DNA of 64,000 nt from Blasia pusilla (GCA_050084515.1 CM114275.1:17980001-18044000), one strand, 5' to 3'. Positions 1 to 10,546 are shown, numbered from the stretch's first letter. Notes: generated from the letters alone by a model not told the origin. A program made the numbers and translations.

Positions 1-155
1 AAGATTAGGGTTAGGGTTGCTTGTACATACCCTATTTAATTGAGAAGGGGGCCAACCTCCACTCATTCTCTCATTGCAAAATTTCGTTCTCCATGGTGGT
101 GTGTGAGTATGAGAGCCGTTTCCCACCAGTTATGCTTCTTTAGTAGTTTTCTACA
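1..155 (+). repeat. 3' portion of the copia 5' LTR
   Basis: This segment aligns almost base for base with 5590-5745 at the other end of the element, including the shared run through the CCATGGTGGTGTGTGA-like stretch. It ends in CTACA, the expected CA terminus, directly before the primer-binding site. It contains two telomere-like GGGTTAG units that are simply part of the LTR. Confidence 0.88.
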
Positions 156-170
156 TGATATTAGAGCGAT
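156..170 (+). other. Copia primer-binding site (initiator tRNA-Met type, mutated)
   Basis: TGATATTAGAGCG follows the LTR end directly. The plant copia consensus complementary to the initiator tRNA-Met 3' end is TGGTATCAGAGC; the site here differs by G-to-A and C-to-T changes, the decay pattern seen elsewhere in the element. Confidence 0.8.
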
Positions 171-663
171 AGGACAACATCATTTGAAATTCTTGGTGTT
201 TGAGGAGAAAAGAGAGGCAAGAGAAGGCAAAATTTCAGTTTGGGAGAAATAAGTTTCGTTCAGAGCTCAGTGGGTGCAGATTTCAGATAGAGCTTTGACG
301 ATGATAAAACTTTGGAGGTATTTTTTAGGGCTTTCTCGGTCGATTTAGACATTTGGTTCATCACCGCCTAAATATTTATTATTCTCAATTTCTTGTAGAG
401 CTCGTCGAGAGCTTCCCAATGCATCCAAAATCGTTCAATTTTGACATTCTGAGCTCTTGCATTAGCAATTTTAGTGTAGGAAAGTGCACTTAGTGAAGAA
501 AAGTTGTGCAGTTTGCTCTCTACAAGCCAATTTCGACTAGATCTTTCATTTCGTTGATCAATTTTGGCAAATTTTAGATCAATTTATGTTTAGGAATGGT
601 GCATGCTTCAATTGGAGCAATGGAGAGTCTGAAATTATATTTTTGTGAGTGAAATCGTTCGTC
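171..663 (+). other. Copia 5' leader, no gene seen
   Basis: Untranslated leader between the primer-binding site and the gag start. I see no other feature in it. Confidence 0.6.
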
Positions 664-1500
664 ATGGAGTATTCCTTAGCAGCAATTACAGGCGAGAAAC
701 TAGATAAGCAGAATTACAATGTCTCAAAGTTTTGCATGAAACAATTTCTCATGGGTCAAGAACTATGGGAGCTTGTCACAGGTAATGAGGCCAAGCCAGA
801 AGGTGACTCAAAAGACTTGAATGCTTGCGCTTGAAGCAAACGCGCAAGGCAAGTAATCCACTATATTTTTATAACGATTAATTCTCCAATGATAGGTCAC
901 ATTCAAGATGTTGATATTCCAAAGGAGATCTGAGATGCATCGAAAAAGCTGCTCCAGACATCTACAAAGGCCAGAAAGCTTCAATTGAAATAACAATTGA
1001 ACGTAGTGAGGAGAGAATCGTATAACATCAATGATTACGTTTTGAATATTAAACATATTGTTGATCAGTTGAATAGCATTGGAGTGACAGTAGAAGATGA
1101 TGATCTGATTTTGATCTTTAAGGCCTTCCAAAGGATTACAAGTCCTTTGAGATCTCTAACTCAGTGAGAGATAAGTATTCAATCTTTCAAGAGTTAGTCC
1201 CACTATTAATCAGTGAAGAGGTGCGCCTAGTAGGCAGCGGTAGCTTGTCTAGTGCCATATTTGCAAGTTATGGATCAAACAGAGGCAGGGATTGTGGTAG
1301 AAGCACCCATGGTTGTGATGGGTATCAAACATATGGAGGAAGAGGCACTCAATATAGTGTCACTCAATCAACTACAAATCAATATCAGACACAATCACAA
1401 GGTGGTGATGGTGGAAACCATTAGGGTCGAGGTCAGTAGCAAAGGGTCCGTGGATCTTGAAATTAATATAAGATAAAGGGCCACTTTGCAAAGTTTTGCT
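664..1500 (+). pseudogene. copia gag (capsid/nucleocapsid), broken
   Basis: The best start is the ATG at 664, opening with MEYSLAAITGEKLDKQNY, which resembles the plant copia gag N-terminus (a short motif, then a conserved tryptophan-rich segment ending near WELVTG). The frame is interrupted around 834 and again after 1130. A degraded nucleocapsid zinc knuckle lies near 1470-1505, where GHFAKFCFKKK can be read but the first cysteines are lost. In an active copy this protein packages the element RNA into virus-like particles. Confidence 0.75.
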
Positions 1501-1644
1501 TCAAGAAGAAGGTAGATATGAAAACATGAGCCTTACACCAACAAAAATATATGAAACAACAACACCAAGGGCCAATAACAACAACATTCACAAACTTAGC
1601 ACCTCTTGGTCATGACTCATCATATGGGAGGAATAGTCAAGAAA

Positions 1645-2013
1645 GACTCCACAATAGATTAGTACATAGACTTTGGTGCATCAAATCACATGACCTCACA
1701 AGCTAAATGGTTTAGCAATATGGAGCCGGTGAAAGATCTTGCAATTGTTCTCACAAGAGATTATACTCAATATCATATCACGCATACCGATAAAGTTCCA
1801 ATAACATCAGATGCTCTTTGTGCTCTTGGAAATGTGCTCTATATTCCTATCATTGCAAGAAATTTGATCTCTATAGGACAGATATTAGAACAGGGTTATC
1901 ACATGAAGTTTAACATAGATGGTTATTTTATTGAAATAATGGATGACCGTACTACGATAGCCAAAGGAACTAGATCTGTCAGAATGTTCAAATTAGATGT
2001 TTTTATGCCATAG
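1645..2013 (+). pseudogene. copia aspartic protease
   Basis: The frame reads YIDFGASNHMTSQAKWF at 1666-1716. This is the copia protease active-site region, normally a DSGAS(N/S)H motif, here with Phe in place of the Ser after the catalytic Asp. Downstream the frame continues through LYIPIIARNLISIGQ, the usual L-x-N-L-(I/L)-S motif. In a live element it cuts the Gag-Pol polyprotein. The active-site substitution and flanking stops make it non-functional. Confidence 0.85.
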
Positions 2014-2025
2014 ATTCAAACAATA

Positions 2026-2960
2026 ATGTATGTTCAAATTGGCCAACAAATCACACATCAAAATGTGTGGCATAAGAGAATTGGACATATAAATCTTCAA
2101 AGATTACAAAGTCTTTCATCATCTAATCTAGTAATAGCATTTCCTAAATTAGCGAATCCTGCTACATTAGAGGTATGTCCTACTTGTCAATTTGGAAAAC
2201 AAGCTAGATTTCCATTTCCAAAGCAAGGTAGAAGAGCATCCAATATATTGAAGTTGATTTACAGTGATATGTTGACATGATCACAACGTAACCTTAGTGG
2301 TTTCCAATATTTTGTTTCATTTATTGATGACTTCTCGACGTATATATGGATACACATTATGAAAGCCAAGTTAGAGGTATTCTCAATACTTCAAACATTC
2401 AGAGTTCTAGTAGAGAAGCACGCTCGAGAATACATTCTGAAATTTTGTTGTGATGGAGGAGGAGAATATCTTCCAATAGAGTTTGATGACTACTTACGTT
2501 AGAATGACATCCAACGTCAAGTAACTTGCCGTTACACTCCACAATAAAATGGAGTGGCTGAGAGGAAGAATCGACATATTGTTGAGGCGGCACAAGCTAT
2601 GCTGAATGAGAAGAACATGCCTAAGGTGTATTGGGTAGAGGTTATAGCGTGTGCAGTCTTCTTAATCAACCGAACTCCAATAACATGAGTTCATGATAAG
2701 ACTCCATTCAAAGTCTTCACATGAAGTAAACCTGATTTTTTCTTCCTGAAAGTATTTAGTTGCATTTGTTATGCTCATATTCCTTTTGAAAGACGTAAAA
2801 AATTTGACTCTAAATCTGAAAGATGTATATTCATTGGCTATGTTGATGTAACTAAGGGGTATAAGTGCTACATTCCATCCTCTAGGAAGCTTATTATCAA
2901 TCGTGATGTTGTTTTTGATGAGCTAAAGTCATGGTATGCTCCATCTAAGCCTATTCCATT
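2026..2960 (+). pseudogene. copia integrase (GAG-pre-integrase zinc finger plus rve core)
   Basis: The HHCC zinc-binding region reads WHKRIGHINLQRLQ followed by CPTCQFGKQ (2068-2215). The catalytic core follows in pieces: FIDDFSTYIWIHIMKAK, then a GGGEY block near 2455, then NGVAERKNRHIVEAA with the catalytic Glu near 2560. Three in-frame stops sit at conserved Arg or Gln codons (near 2500, 2546 and 2686) and all fit C-to-T change. The C-terminal part with RCIFIGYVDVTKGYKCY is recognisable up to about 2960. Confidence 0.88.
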
Positions 2961-3269
2961 TCTAAACTTGTCTGTTGAGGGGGAGAATATGACTGTAAAC
3001 CAACAGACATTGCCTTCAAATTTCTCAATTACTAGTGCAGGATTAGGAGAGGTTCTATATTCGTTAGTTAAATCTGTGAGTCCATGGACGGGAAGAGTAC
3101 GTATTGAGTCTATTGTCACTAGTAGGAGCTCGAGTCAAGTGTTAGAGGCATCTACCTCTGAACAACAACTTTATAGACCAAGTAGAGTCACACTTCTTGT
3201 TCATAGATTCATAAATAAAGGTTATCTTGCGACACATCATGCATATATGATGACTACCCTTCAAGAACA

Positions 3270-4258
3270 GGAGCCAAGTTATTTTGAAGAAGCTGCAAAT
3301 CAAGTCGAATGGATTGAAGCTATGGAGGAAGAGCTTGCTGTATTAAAACATCAACAAACCTAAGAGCTGGTTGATATACCTTCCGGTAAGGAAACTATTG
3401 GTTACAAATGAGTTTACAAAATCAAGCGCAATCAAGATGCTACAGTTAAAATTGGTGGCTAAGGGCTATGCACAACAATATGACATCGATTATAAGGAAA
3501 AAATTAGCCTTGTTGCAAAGATGGCGACTATAAGAACAGTGGTTACAGTTCTAGTAAGTAAGAACTGGAGTTTACATCACATGGATCTCAAAAATGCCTT
3601 CTTGAATGGAGATCTATATAAGGAGGTATATATGACTCAACCACCTGGATATGAGCATCCCGAGTTTTGATTTCGCGTACGCAGGTCGAAGAAAGCTCTA
3701 TACGGGCTCAAACAAGCTCCAAGAGCTTGGTATGGCAAGATTACATACGTCCTACAAGAGTTGGGTTTTAGGGTATGTGATTCTGACTCCTCGTTATATA
3801 TCTTAAGAGGACAAGATCATACGGTTATCATTGCGTTGTATATTGATGACCTCTTGATTACTAGGAGTGATGAGGATATGGTACAACAAGTGAAGCTAAA
3901 ATTACAAGCACAATTTGATATGAAAGATTTGGGAGAACTCATGTACTTCCTTGGTGTTGAGTTTATCAAGGTTGGAGAGATCATGTGGTTACTACAACAA
4001 CAAAATGTTCTTCACATGCTTTCAAAATATAGTATGACGGCTTGTAAGCCAATCTCTACACCGTTGGACCATAGTGTGAAGCTAAGAGTGGATGAAGGAG
4101 AGTTGCTTGCAGATTCTAATATGTACAGACGCATGGTTGGAAGTTTGATCTTTCTGACTATAACCAGGCCAGATTTGAGCTATGCAGTTGGCCTAGTGAG
4201 CCAATTTATGCAAGCACCTCGAAAATCTCACCTTGATGTTGTTAGGAAGATTATATGA
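3270..4258 (+). pseudogene. copia reverse transcriptase
   Basis: RVT_2-type reverse transcriptase. Recognisable blocks in order are EWIEAMEEELAVL (about 3307), HHMDLKNAFLNGDLYKEVYM (about 3575-3635), SKKALYGLKQAPRAWY (about 3690) and the catalytic LYIDDLLI at 3836-3859. The box DMKDLGELMYFLGVE follows. A frameshift region lies at 3360-3470 and a stop at 3668. The family copies element RNA into cDNA; this copy cannot make a continuous product. Confidence 0.92.
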
Positions 4259-4261
4259 TAC

Positions 4262-4765
4262 GTGAAATTATCTATTCAATTCACACTTCAATTTGAACCT
4301 TCTTTGAGTTTAGAATTACAAGGATTCACAAATGCAGATTGGGTAGAAAGTGTGTCTGATCGACACTCCATATCAGGTTATTCATTTACTTTGGGAAGCG
4401 TAACAATAAGTTGGGCTTCAAAGAAGCAACCTACAATTGCTTTATCTTCAACAAAGGCTGAATACATAGGAGCAACCAATGCAACATATGAGGCGATGTG
4501 GCTTCATCGATTACTTGTTGAGATTAGTGTTAGTTACTTAAGACCTAGTGCAATATATACAGACAATAGTAGTAGCATCAAGCTTGCTAATAACCCTGTG
4601 TTTCATGCTCGAACAAAACATGTTGAGATGCACTATCATTTTATCACAGAGAAAGTGCTAGTATTAGAAATTGATCTTGTGTATATATGTACAATGAGCA
4701 AATTGTTGATATTTTTACGAAGGCATTATCTAGAGATAAGTTTGAGATGTTTAGAAACGATTTAG
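4262..4765 (+). pseudogene. copia RNase H
   Basis: Copia-type RNase H in one long open stretch. It reads GFTNADWVESVSDRHSISGY with the first catalytic Asp, LSSTKAEYIGA with the Glu, and IYTDNSSSIKLANNPVFHAR with a further Asp, then HVEMHYHFI. This is the least damaged part of the element, but it is preceded by a stop at 4257 and so separated from the reverse transcriptase. Confidence 0.9.
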
Positions 4766-4785
4766 GCGTTATAGATATTAATATA

Positions 4786-4799
4786 AGCTTGAGGGGAAG
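4786..4799 (+). other. Copia polypurine tract
   Basis: AGCTTGAGGGGAAG sits just after the RNase H frame and directly before the 3' LTR, as expected for the primer of plus-strand synthesis in plant copia elements. Confidence 0.8.
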
Positions 4800-5745
4800 T
4801 ATTGAAGACTGAGTTATATTCAAACTCATCAGACATCTGAACTGTTATATTTGGTACTCACACGAAGTAGGAAAGCTTAATCTTGGTTTTCATGCGCATA
4901 CACATCGCTACACAACATATATCTTTGTCATTGAACACACACAAAAATACGCATGATCTTATGCTAACTCATGGCATCCAAACAACGAGGTAAGAAGTAC
5001 TAAAATATCTCCAATAAAATAAGATCAAATCTCTCTCACAACACTATAGTTCTCAAAGGTGTGCACTCTCTCTCATGTCAAACCAAACCCACTCTCCAAT
5101 GAGAGGATTAGGTTACACTCACAAGGCAAGGGAGTATAGCCCCGCCGCCTTATGCCAAGAGATTCAATAAAGACAGAATGAGCTCTCAAGCTCTCTCTCC
5201 TTGAGGTATACCCCTCCCCTCTCCCAAGCTCTCTCCATAGTAACCTATGCTCCCAAGTCACCTCCTTGGCTCTTGACCTGATGTAAGATCAAGGGCTACT
5301 TACCAAAAATAGAAATTCAATCATATATTCAAAATGGTACTTACCTAAAACAATAAGTTCCTCAATATGGCTCCAAATGAGCGAAACGAAGGGGAAATCT
5401 GCTCTCTCAAGTTTCTCGGGGCCTCATCAGGTCATCCTCGACCTACTGAGCTTGTCCTTTGCTACTCACGAAGACGCTTTACTAGATCTCACCGATCTAT
5501 CCTAAGAGATGTGATACGGTTAGTCAGTTAAGCGTTGTTATCTTAACTAGGGTTAGTTAATCATAATTAGTCTAACTCGAGATTATGGTTAATATTAGGG
5601 TTAAGGTTGCTTATACATACCCTATATAATTAAGAAGGGGACTAGCCTCCACTCATTCTCTCGTTGCAAAATTTTGTTCTTCATGGTGGTGTGTGAATGT
5701 GAGAGCCGTTTCCCACTTGTTATGCTGCTTTAGCAATTTTCTACA
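4800..5745 (+). repeat. Copia 3' LTR, interrupted by a nested gypsy LTR
   Basis: The LTR begins right after the polypurine tract with TATTGAAGACTG (probably an original TG start changed to TA) and ends with CTACA at 5745, the same terminus as the 5' LTR at 155. Removing the nested segment at about 4893-5506 leaves an LTR of roughly 330 bp. The base following the LTR starts host sequence AAAAC. Confidence 0.8.
4893..5506 (-). repeat. Solo LTR of the gypsy family, nested in the copia LTR
   Basis: This segment matches the gypsy LTR pieces found at 6559-6690 and 13797-14298 in the same orientation, and the reverse complement of the LTR at 43655-44265. It is the only copy here with both LTR halves joined: the left part (TGCGCATACACATCGC) matches 6559 onward and the right part matches 13840-14298. 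No internal gypsy sequence is present, so it is a solo LTR, probably left by LTR-LTR recombination. End positions are good to about 10 bp. Confidence 0.75.
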
Positions 5746-6558
5746 AAAACATGCCCGGGCGAGTGTCTCTTTTCCTGATGGTGAGACCTCTTCAACATTT
5801 TGGGTATGATCTTTGACTTGTAGAGGAGTGCAAACAAGCTCATGAGACAAACGTGGAGCTAGTCGTGCCCGCATACTAGAGGAGACAAAGTTAGGAGACG
5901 ATTGTGCTCTTGGAGTGGAGACTTAATGTCCTTGTATACCACACCTGTTGTGAGGAAGCATTTGGAGGAGGATGGGAGAGTGTTAGATCTGTGCAGAGGG
6001 ATCAACACGAAGGTTAGCTAGAGTGTTGCACGTTGACATCCAAATTCATCGATATCTTTAGGTGGAGATAGGTGAGATGGACTTGAGGACAAGCATGTGT
6101 TGGGGGATGTTACAGGTATGACGGCACCAACAATGCTGGATGTGTAGAGAGTAGTAGATCATAGGAGGTAGATATGATGTATGCTATATGGAGTTAGGGG
6201 AACCCAATTGCCATATAGGGAGGTGGTTGTGTGGTCTCGATGTTTATGAATGAGTATATTTTGTTTGTGTGTGGATCTACTTGTGTGTTGGGAAGATATA
6301 TCGGTATTGTGTGGTGTAGACATGACCACCGATAAGTATGTGCATGAAAGATGACATGAAAAATATTGATGCCCTTTCAAAATATATAAGTATATTTGAT
6401 TTACATGTTTTCAAGCCTTTCATATACCTTTTTAATAACTTGTAATATTTCAACTTTAGGAACCACTTCATGTAAGGTTGAAGGAGTTTGGTCATATTTC
6501 CCTCACAAGTTTACTTGAAAAGGGAAGACAAGCATTGGTTGTGGGATGAAAGGTATCG
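5746..6558. other. Spacer between the copia and gypsy elements, no gene
   Basis: No coding region is recognisable. A stretch at about 6230-6330 (plus strand) weakly resembles the gypsy LTR tail (GAATGAGTATATTTTGTTTG and following), so part of this spacer may be an old inverted LTR fragment. Confidence 0.45.
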
Positions 6559-6690
6559 TGCACATATACATCGCTACACAATATACATCGTTGTCATCGA
6601 ACATGCACACAAACACACACGATCCCATGCTTACTCATGGCATCCATACACAGAGGCAAGAAGTACCAAAATATCTCCAATTCGCCCAAG
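6559..6690 (-). repeat. Gypsy LTR tail fragment
   Basis: The segment matches 4893-5025 of the nested solo LTR (CATCGCTACACAATATACAT and following). It touches the truncated end of the RNase H region directly. It could be the end of the 3' LTR or the extra LTR-tail copy that the other two family members carry just inside the 3' LTR. Confidence 0.7.
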
Positions 6691-7060
6691 TCACATCTCG
6701 CTGACTCGGGCATAGGTTACGACTCAACCCATCTGCATCCTGGTTGAGCGTCCCAGGTCTATGTACCACCTGAAAATCATACTCCTGCAACAACAGAGCC
6801 CATCTCGCAAGCTTCCCTGTAAGCTTGTCGGACTCCATCAACCACTTAAGTGGTTGATGATCAGTGATGATGGTAAAGGGATTTCCGAATAAGTAACACC
6901 TGAAATGCGCGACAGCCCACACCGCAGCCAAGCACTCACATTCATACGAGTTGTACTTCACCTCTGCAGCATTATTCGAGCGGCTAGCGTAAGCCACCAT
7001 GAACTCTCTACCCTCATCATCATGTTGGGTGAGCACTGCTCCAATCTATGTGCAACTGGA
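6690..7060 (-). pseudogene. gypsy RNase H
   Basis: Minus-strand reading gives FMVAYASRSNNAAEVKYNSY, ECECLAAVWAVAHFRCYLFG with the catalytic Glu, FTIITDHQPLKWLM with the Asp, and the tail VVHRPGTLNQDADGLSRN. This is the standard Ty3/gypsy RNase H. The open frame runs on to 6635, but the last residues are out of family because the sequence has already crossed into the LTR fragment. Confidence 0.93.
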
Positions 7061-7229
7061 AAGGACGCCCCTTGATCGGTCTCCTCAAGATGGGCGCGGA
7101 CGTCAACCTGTCCTTGAGCAACTGAAATGCTCGCCTGCTCATCCCCCCAGTTCCACTCGTGATCCACCTTGGTCCCAAGGTCGGTCGACCTTTGCAATCG
7201 AACTGAATCCCTTGACGTATCTCCAATAG

Positions 7230-7800
7230 AATTTCGCCAATCCCATGAATGCGCGAACACGGCTCACATCTGTAGGGCGTGGAATGCGTGAGATAGCCTC
7301 TACCTTCGTTTGCTGAACACCAAGGCCCCTTGGTTATATCGTATGATCTAAGTACTCAATCTGGTCGTAGAAGAACTTGCACTTGGCTGGATGTAGCTTC
7401 AGCCCATGTAATTGCAATCATCGAAATACCTCCTCTAGCTGTCACTCATGCTCCTCAACCGTGGTGCTAAAGACTACGATGTCATCAATATAACACCTAG
7501 CAAAATCCAGACCAGCCAAGATCCTATCCATGACCCTCTGAAACTCAGCCGGGGCATTCTTTAACCCAAATGGTAAGAATCGCCATTGGTACAAAAAATC
7601 CTTCGCGTGAGGATTGATGCCCCAAAATGCCGTCTTCTGCCTGTCCTCCTATCTAATAGGCAGCTGATGGTATCCGGCTTGCATGACCTTTGCATGACCA
7701 ATCGCATCAAAGATCTCCTCAGGGGTGGGCATGGCATACCTATCGGACTTCGTCTGCCGATTGATAGGTCAGTAATCCCCACATATCCGCCTATCCGTCC
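7230..7800 (-). pseudogene. gypsy reverse transcriptase
   Basis: Minus strand: PINRQTKSDRYAMPTPEEIF near 7770-7700, KTAFWGINPHAKDFLYQWRF near 7635-7570, FGLKNAPAEFQRVMDRILAG near 7570-7510, and the catalytic block FARCYIDDIVVF at about 7503-7468. Here YIDD stands for the usual YxDD. The thumb and connection region follow to about 7230. Several frameshifts and stops break the frame. This enzyme makes cDNA from the element RNA in active relatives. Confidence 0.9.
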
Positions 7801-8450
7801 AATTGCCATGCACATCCTTCTTGGCGAGCATGACAGTGGCAGATGCATACTCCCCATGTGACATCTCCACTAGTCCTGCTCCAACCAAGTCCTGGCTCCT
7901 ACTTTGAATCAGAGCCCTCTCCATATCACTGTACTCGTAGGGTCATCGAAAGATCGGCGTATCACTCGACAACTCTATGCGGATCCCTGGTCCCTTTAGC
8001 GCACCAAAATCCTCCATGCTAAATGCAAAGCACCTCCTATAACTCCTGAGGAAATGATGTCTTCGGCGCCGCTCTCCTCCTGTCAACTTAGGGCCCATAT
8101 CTGGCTCCCAAGTCTCCATCATGACTACGGTAGGACTCTGTGGTGCGAGTATCGATGGTTGCTATGGTGCAACCCCGTCTCGAACAACAACACTTGGCCG
8201 CTCTCCTGCGACCCAGCGCAAACTCCGATCTCCTCCACGCGTGCTTTCAAACCACGCCGATCTTGTGGCTATCATCTCCTGGCGTACCTGCAAAACATCC
8301 CAAGAAGTCCAAGGGTGTCTCTCTCGATCTCCCCTGGTGTGCCGATCTCCTCAAGTCTCGCCCCCAGCCACTGCCTCCACCGTCTCGGTAGGCATGGGGC
8401 TCACCAACGCAACCGTTGTGATCTGTCGCGATCTCATACGACATTGCTTA
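7800..8450 (-). other. Linker between methyltransferase and reverse transcriptase
   Basis: Coding-derived but without a domain I recognise. The same linker, about as long, is found in the second copy at 39620-40170 plus 40511-40575, which shows that it belongs to the polyprotein and not to an insertion. Confidence 0.6.
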
Positions 8451-9400
8451 GCCACTCCCAAGCTGAGGATCCATGTCAAGCAGTTCAGGTCCATCGCCTG
8501 ACCCAAGACATGGCATCGTGATGCCTCTGACACTGACGGTATTGCCGTCACTCTTGTGGGAAATCCCATCACTTGCTCTCTCTCGTCGGCGTTGGGCTCC
8601 ACCAACCGCTGAACCTGGTCATCCCAAACCAAGCTAGGACCGGCCTCCTTGTATGCATAGGAAGCGGGAAAACTCATAAACGTGGGCAAGGTTGCTGCTT
8701 TCTACCTCTGTTGATTACATACCAACGGTAGTCAATTATCGTGCCTCACTACCTGTAATCTACGACCTAGATCCAGAATGGAATCCACTAACAAATGGGA
8801 GGAGCGCTCCACTCTCGCATACACCCTCCATAACACCGCATGGGATACCAAGTTGGTCCACCATAGACGCGGGCGATGGGCTCAAGAACCTACACTCGCC
8901 GCATCCAAGAACACTGTTGGGCCAATCCTGGCACGCACCTGATGAGCACTCGTCACCATCCGTGACCTGGAGTCTCCTAAGATTGGTACATTCTACAGAA
9001 TGTAGGTTGGAGAATGAGACTTGTGCTCGTGCAACTGCCGTAAGACCCTCACCATCTCCCAAAAAAACCTGGATTGAACCAACCCGCCGCTTTGTCAAAG
9101 ACTCGATTTCCCGACATGGCCAACCGAAATGACCAAATCAATAGTCCCTACCGGCTCTAAGTCCTTCAACAACAAAATATCCTCGGTGAGGGAACTCTTG
9201 TATATGACATGCGGATTGGAGACAATAACTCGGGAAAATATAGGCGAATGCGCCACATGTTGTAGTGAGATGCAACATCATCACTCTCCACATACACGCA
9301 TCTTTGTTGTACTCGCACTCCGCCTACAAAAAACAAGCTAACCCGGTGCTAATCCCTCCAAAGAGATCTAACACTCGAATACCCTCCTCCGGGGTACACC
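8450..9400 (-). pseudogene. DNMT3-like cytosine-5 DNA methyltransferase domain inside the gypsy polyprotein
   Basis: Reading the minus strand across three frames recovers the cytosine-methyltransferase motifs in order. Motif I (SAM binding) is IRVLDLFGGISTGLA at 9377-9333. Motif IV is GWPC at 9125-9114, holding the catalytic Cys of the family PC motif. Motif VI is YIL-stop-NVP at 9004-8984, where the family ENV Glu codon has become TAG. Motif VIII and following give RARIGPTVFLDAASVGS then AHRPRLWWTNL near 8920-8845. Motifs IX-X give FMSFPASYAY, then DEREQVMGFP, then VLGQAMDLNCLTWI (8689-8450). The last block matches the DNMT3/DRM C-terminus (ER-x-x-GFP ... LLG ... V). About 315 codons would be a full catalytic core without a separate target domain. 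This copy is broken. In a live element it could methylate DNA in the nucleus; that role is inference. Confidence 0.85.
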
Positions 9401-9740
9401 ACACAATGGGTGTGGTATCCAAGGGTGTTATTGTAGCACTCCCTGCTACCTCGGGTTTCTCAGACCTATCATGCTCCGGTGCAAACGCCTCGCTCAACGC
9501 AGTTTGCACGTGCTTATCTGCCAATCTTCGAAGCTCCTCAGTCAAGCCCCACAGCGGCACCTCTCCTCCACGGAATGATGCGGCTACCATAACACTCCTC
9601 TCCATAGAAATGTCAAGAACGGGAGTATCCTCTATATGAACATGTCCCTCAATCAAATCACTAGGCCAAGTGATGGCACTGCTAAATGCTGCTAAGTCGC
9701 CATCTCTCATGGCCGTTGCTCGATCACTGCACATGTGAAT
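9401..9740 (-). pseudogene. Polyprotein linker between protease and methyltransferase
   Basis: One open frame leads without a break into motif I of the methyltransferase, so the two belong to the same polyprotein. I recognise no domain in the part ahead of motif I. It contains an acidic segment followed by an alanine-rich stretch. Confidence 0.6.
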
Positions 9741-10546
9741 CGAACGGGTAATGAGCTAAGCCGCCCATCACTTGCCTGCCATCTTGGTCTATAGGACACT
9801 GACTCTTCCCACTAATCCAGGGAAAACCCCATCGAGTATAACACTGCTCCACCAACCAAGACGTCGTAGGACTCTGCATCAGTCACTATCGCCTTGGCGC
9901 GCACCACGGACTCCTCTGTAGGATGTCCCGGGTGAATTCTCACGACGACCTCCTGTCGGATGATATACTATGTGGTACTCGCTCCACCCAAGGATGTATG
10001 TATCCAGAGTGGACAACGCTCCAGATCGGCTCTGGTCAAGCCCAATCCTCTGAATGACGCTTTCCCCAACATCAGGGGTTGTGCTCCTGAATCCAACAAG
10101 ACGCGCTGCGGGCTAAAAGCTCTACCTCTGGGACTCACCAATTGGAAGACCTCTCCTTGGTTATCCAGCAACATAACACCAGGAGAATCCATGGCACGCT
10201 CTATCGCGGGTCTAGCGGGCATCTCCGCCATCCTAGCAACCACAGCCTGCCATGAATCTGACATGGACGGCCCAAGCATCTGCTCCAAGGGCATGTCCAT
10301 CACCTCCTCTGCAATCACCTCTGAACGTGATGCAAGAACTCCAAATCCACGCTCACATAGCGTAGCGGCTAGCCGAAAAGCCTCAGCGGGCGTACCCCCC
10401 AACGTCATAACATCGGAAGCAGAAATTAAAGGAGCGCGGTACACAATGGTGGCCGCCCCCAACAACGTGCTTGACACATGCCCCTCATGAGCATCAACAA
10501 TAGGAGTCGTCGCACTCGCTTCTCCCATCGCCCTCCGTGCCTGCAC
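9741..10546 (-). pseudogene. gypsy aspartic protease
   Basis: The frame contains FSPQRVLLDSGAQPLMLGKA, with the D-S-G active site of a retropepsin and the hydrophobic strand after it, near 10120-10060, then the flap-like TSLGGAST. The 192-residue open stretch includes about 140 residues upstream that link it to gag. The rest of the protease fold, down to about 9741, lies in shifted frames. It would process the element polyprotein. Confidence 0.85.

Larger units (their letters stand above)
1..5745 (+). mobile_element. Ty1/copia LTR retrotransposon, degenerate, 5' end cut by window edge
   Basis: A whole copia element is visible apart from most of the 5' LTR, which lies left of the window. The order is LTR end, primer-binding site, gag, protease, integrase, reverse transcriptase, RNase H, polypurine tract, 3' LTR; integrase ahead of reverse transcriptase identifies Ty1/copia. 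The end of the 5' LTR (1-155) matches 5590-5745 closely. The reading frame is broken by many stops and a few frameshifts, so the copy is dead. Target-site duplications cannot be checked because the left end is missing. A gypsy-type LTR is nested in the 3' LTR. Confidence 0.93.

Noticed and set aside
1-25. Telomere-like GGGTTAG repeats at the left edge
   Set aside because: Only two units, and the same sequence occurs at about 5595 inside the matching copia LTR, so it belongs to the LTR and not to a chromosome end.
8054-8521. 155-codon plus-strand open frame
   Set aside because: Antisense to the polyprotein linker and methyltransferase C-terminus; the minus strand carries the recognisable motifs.
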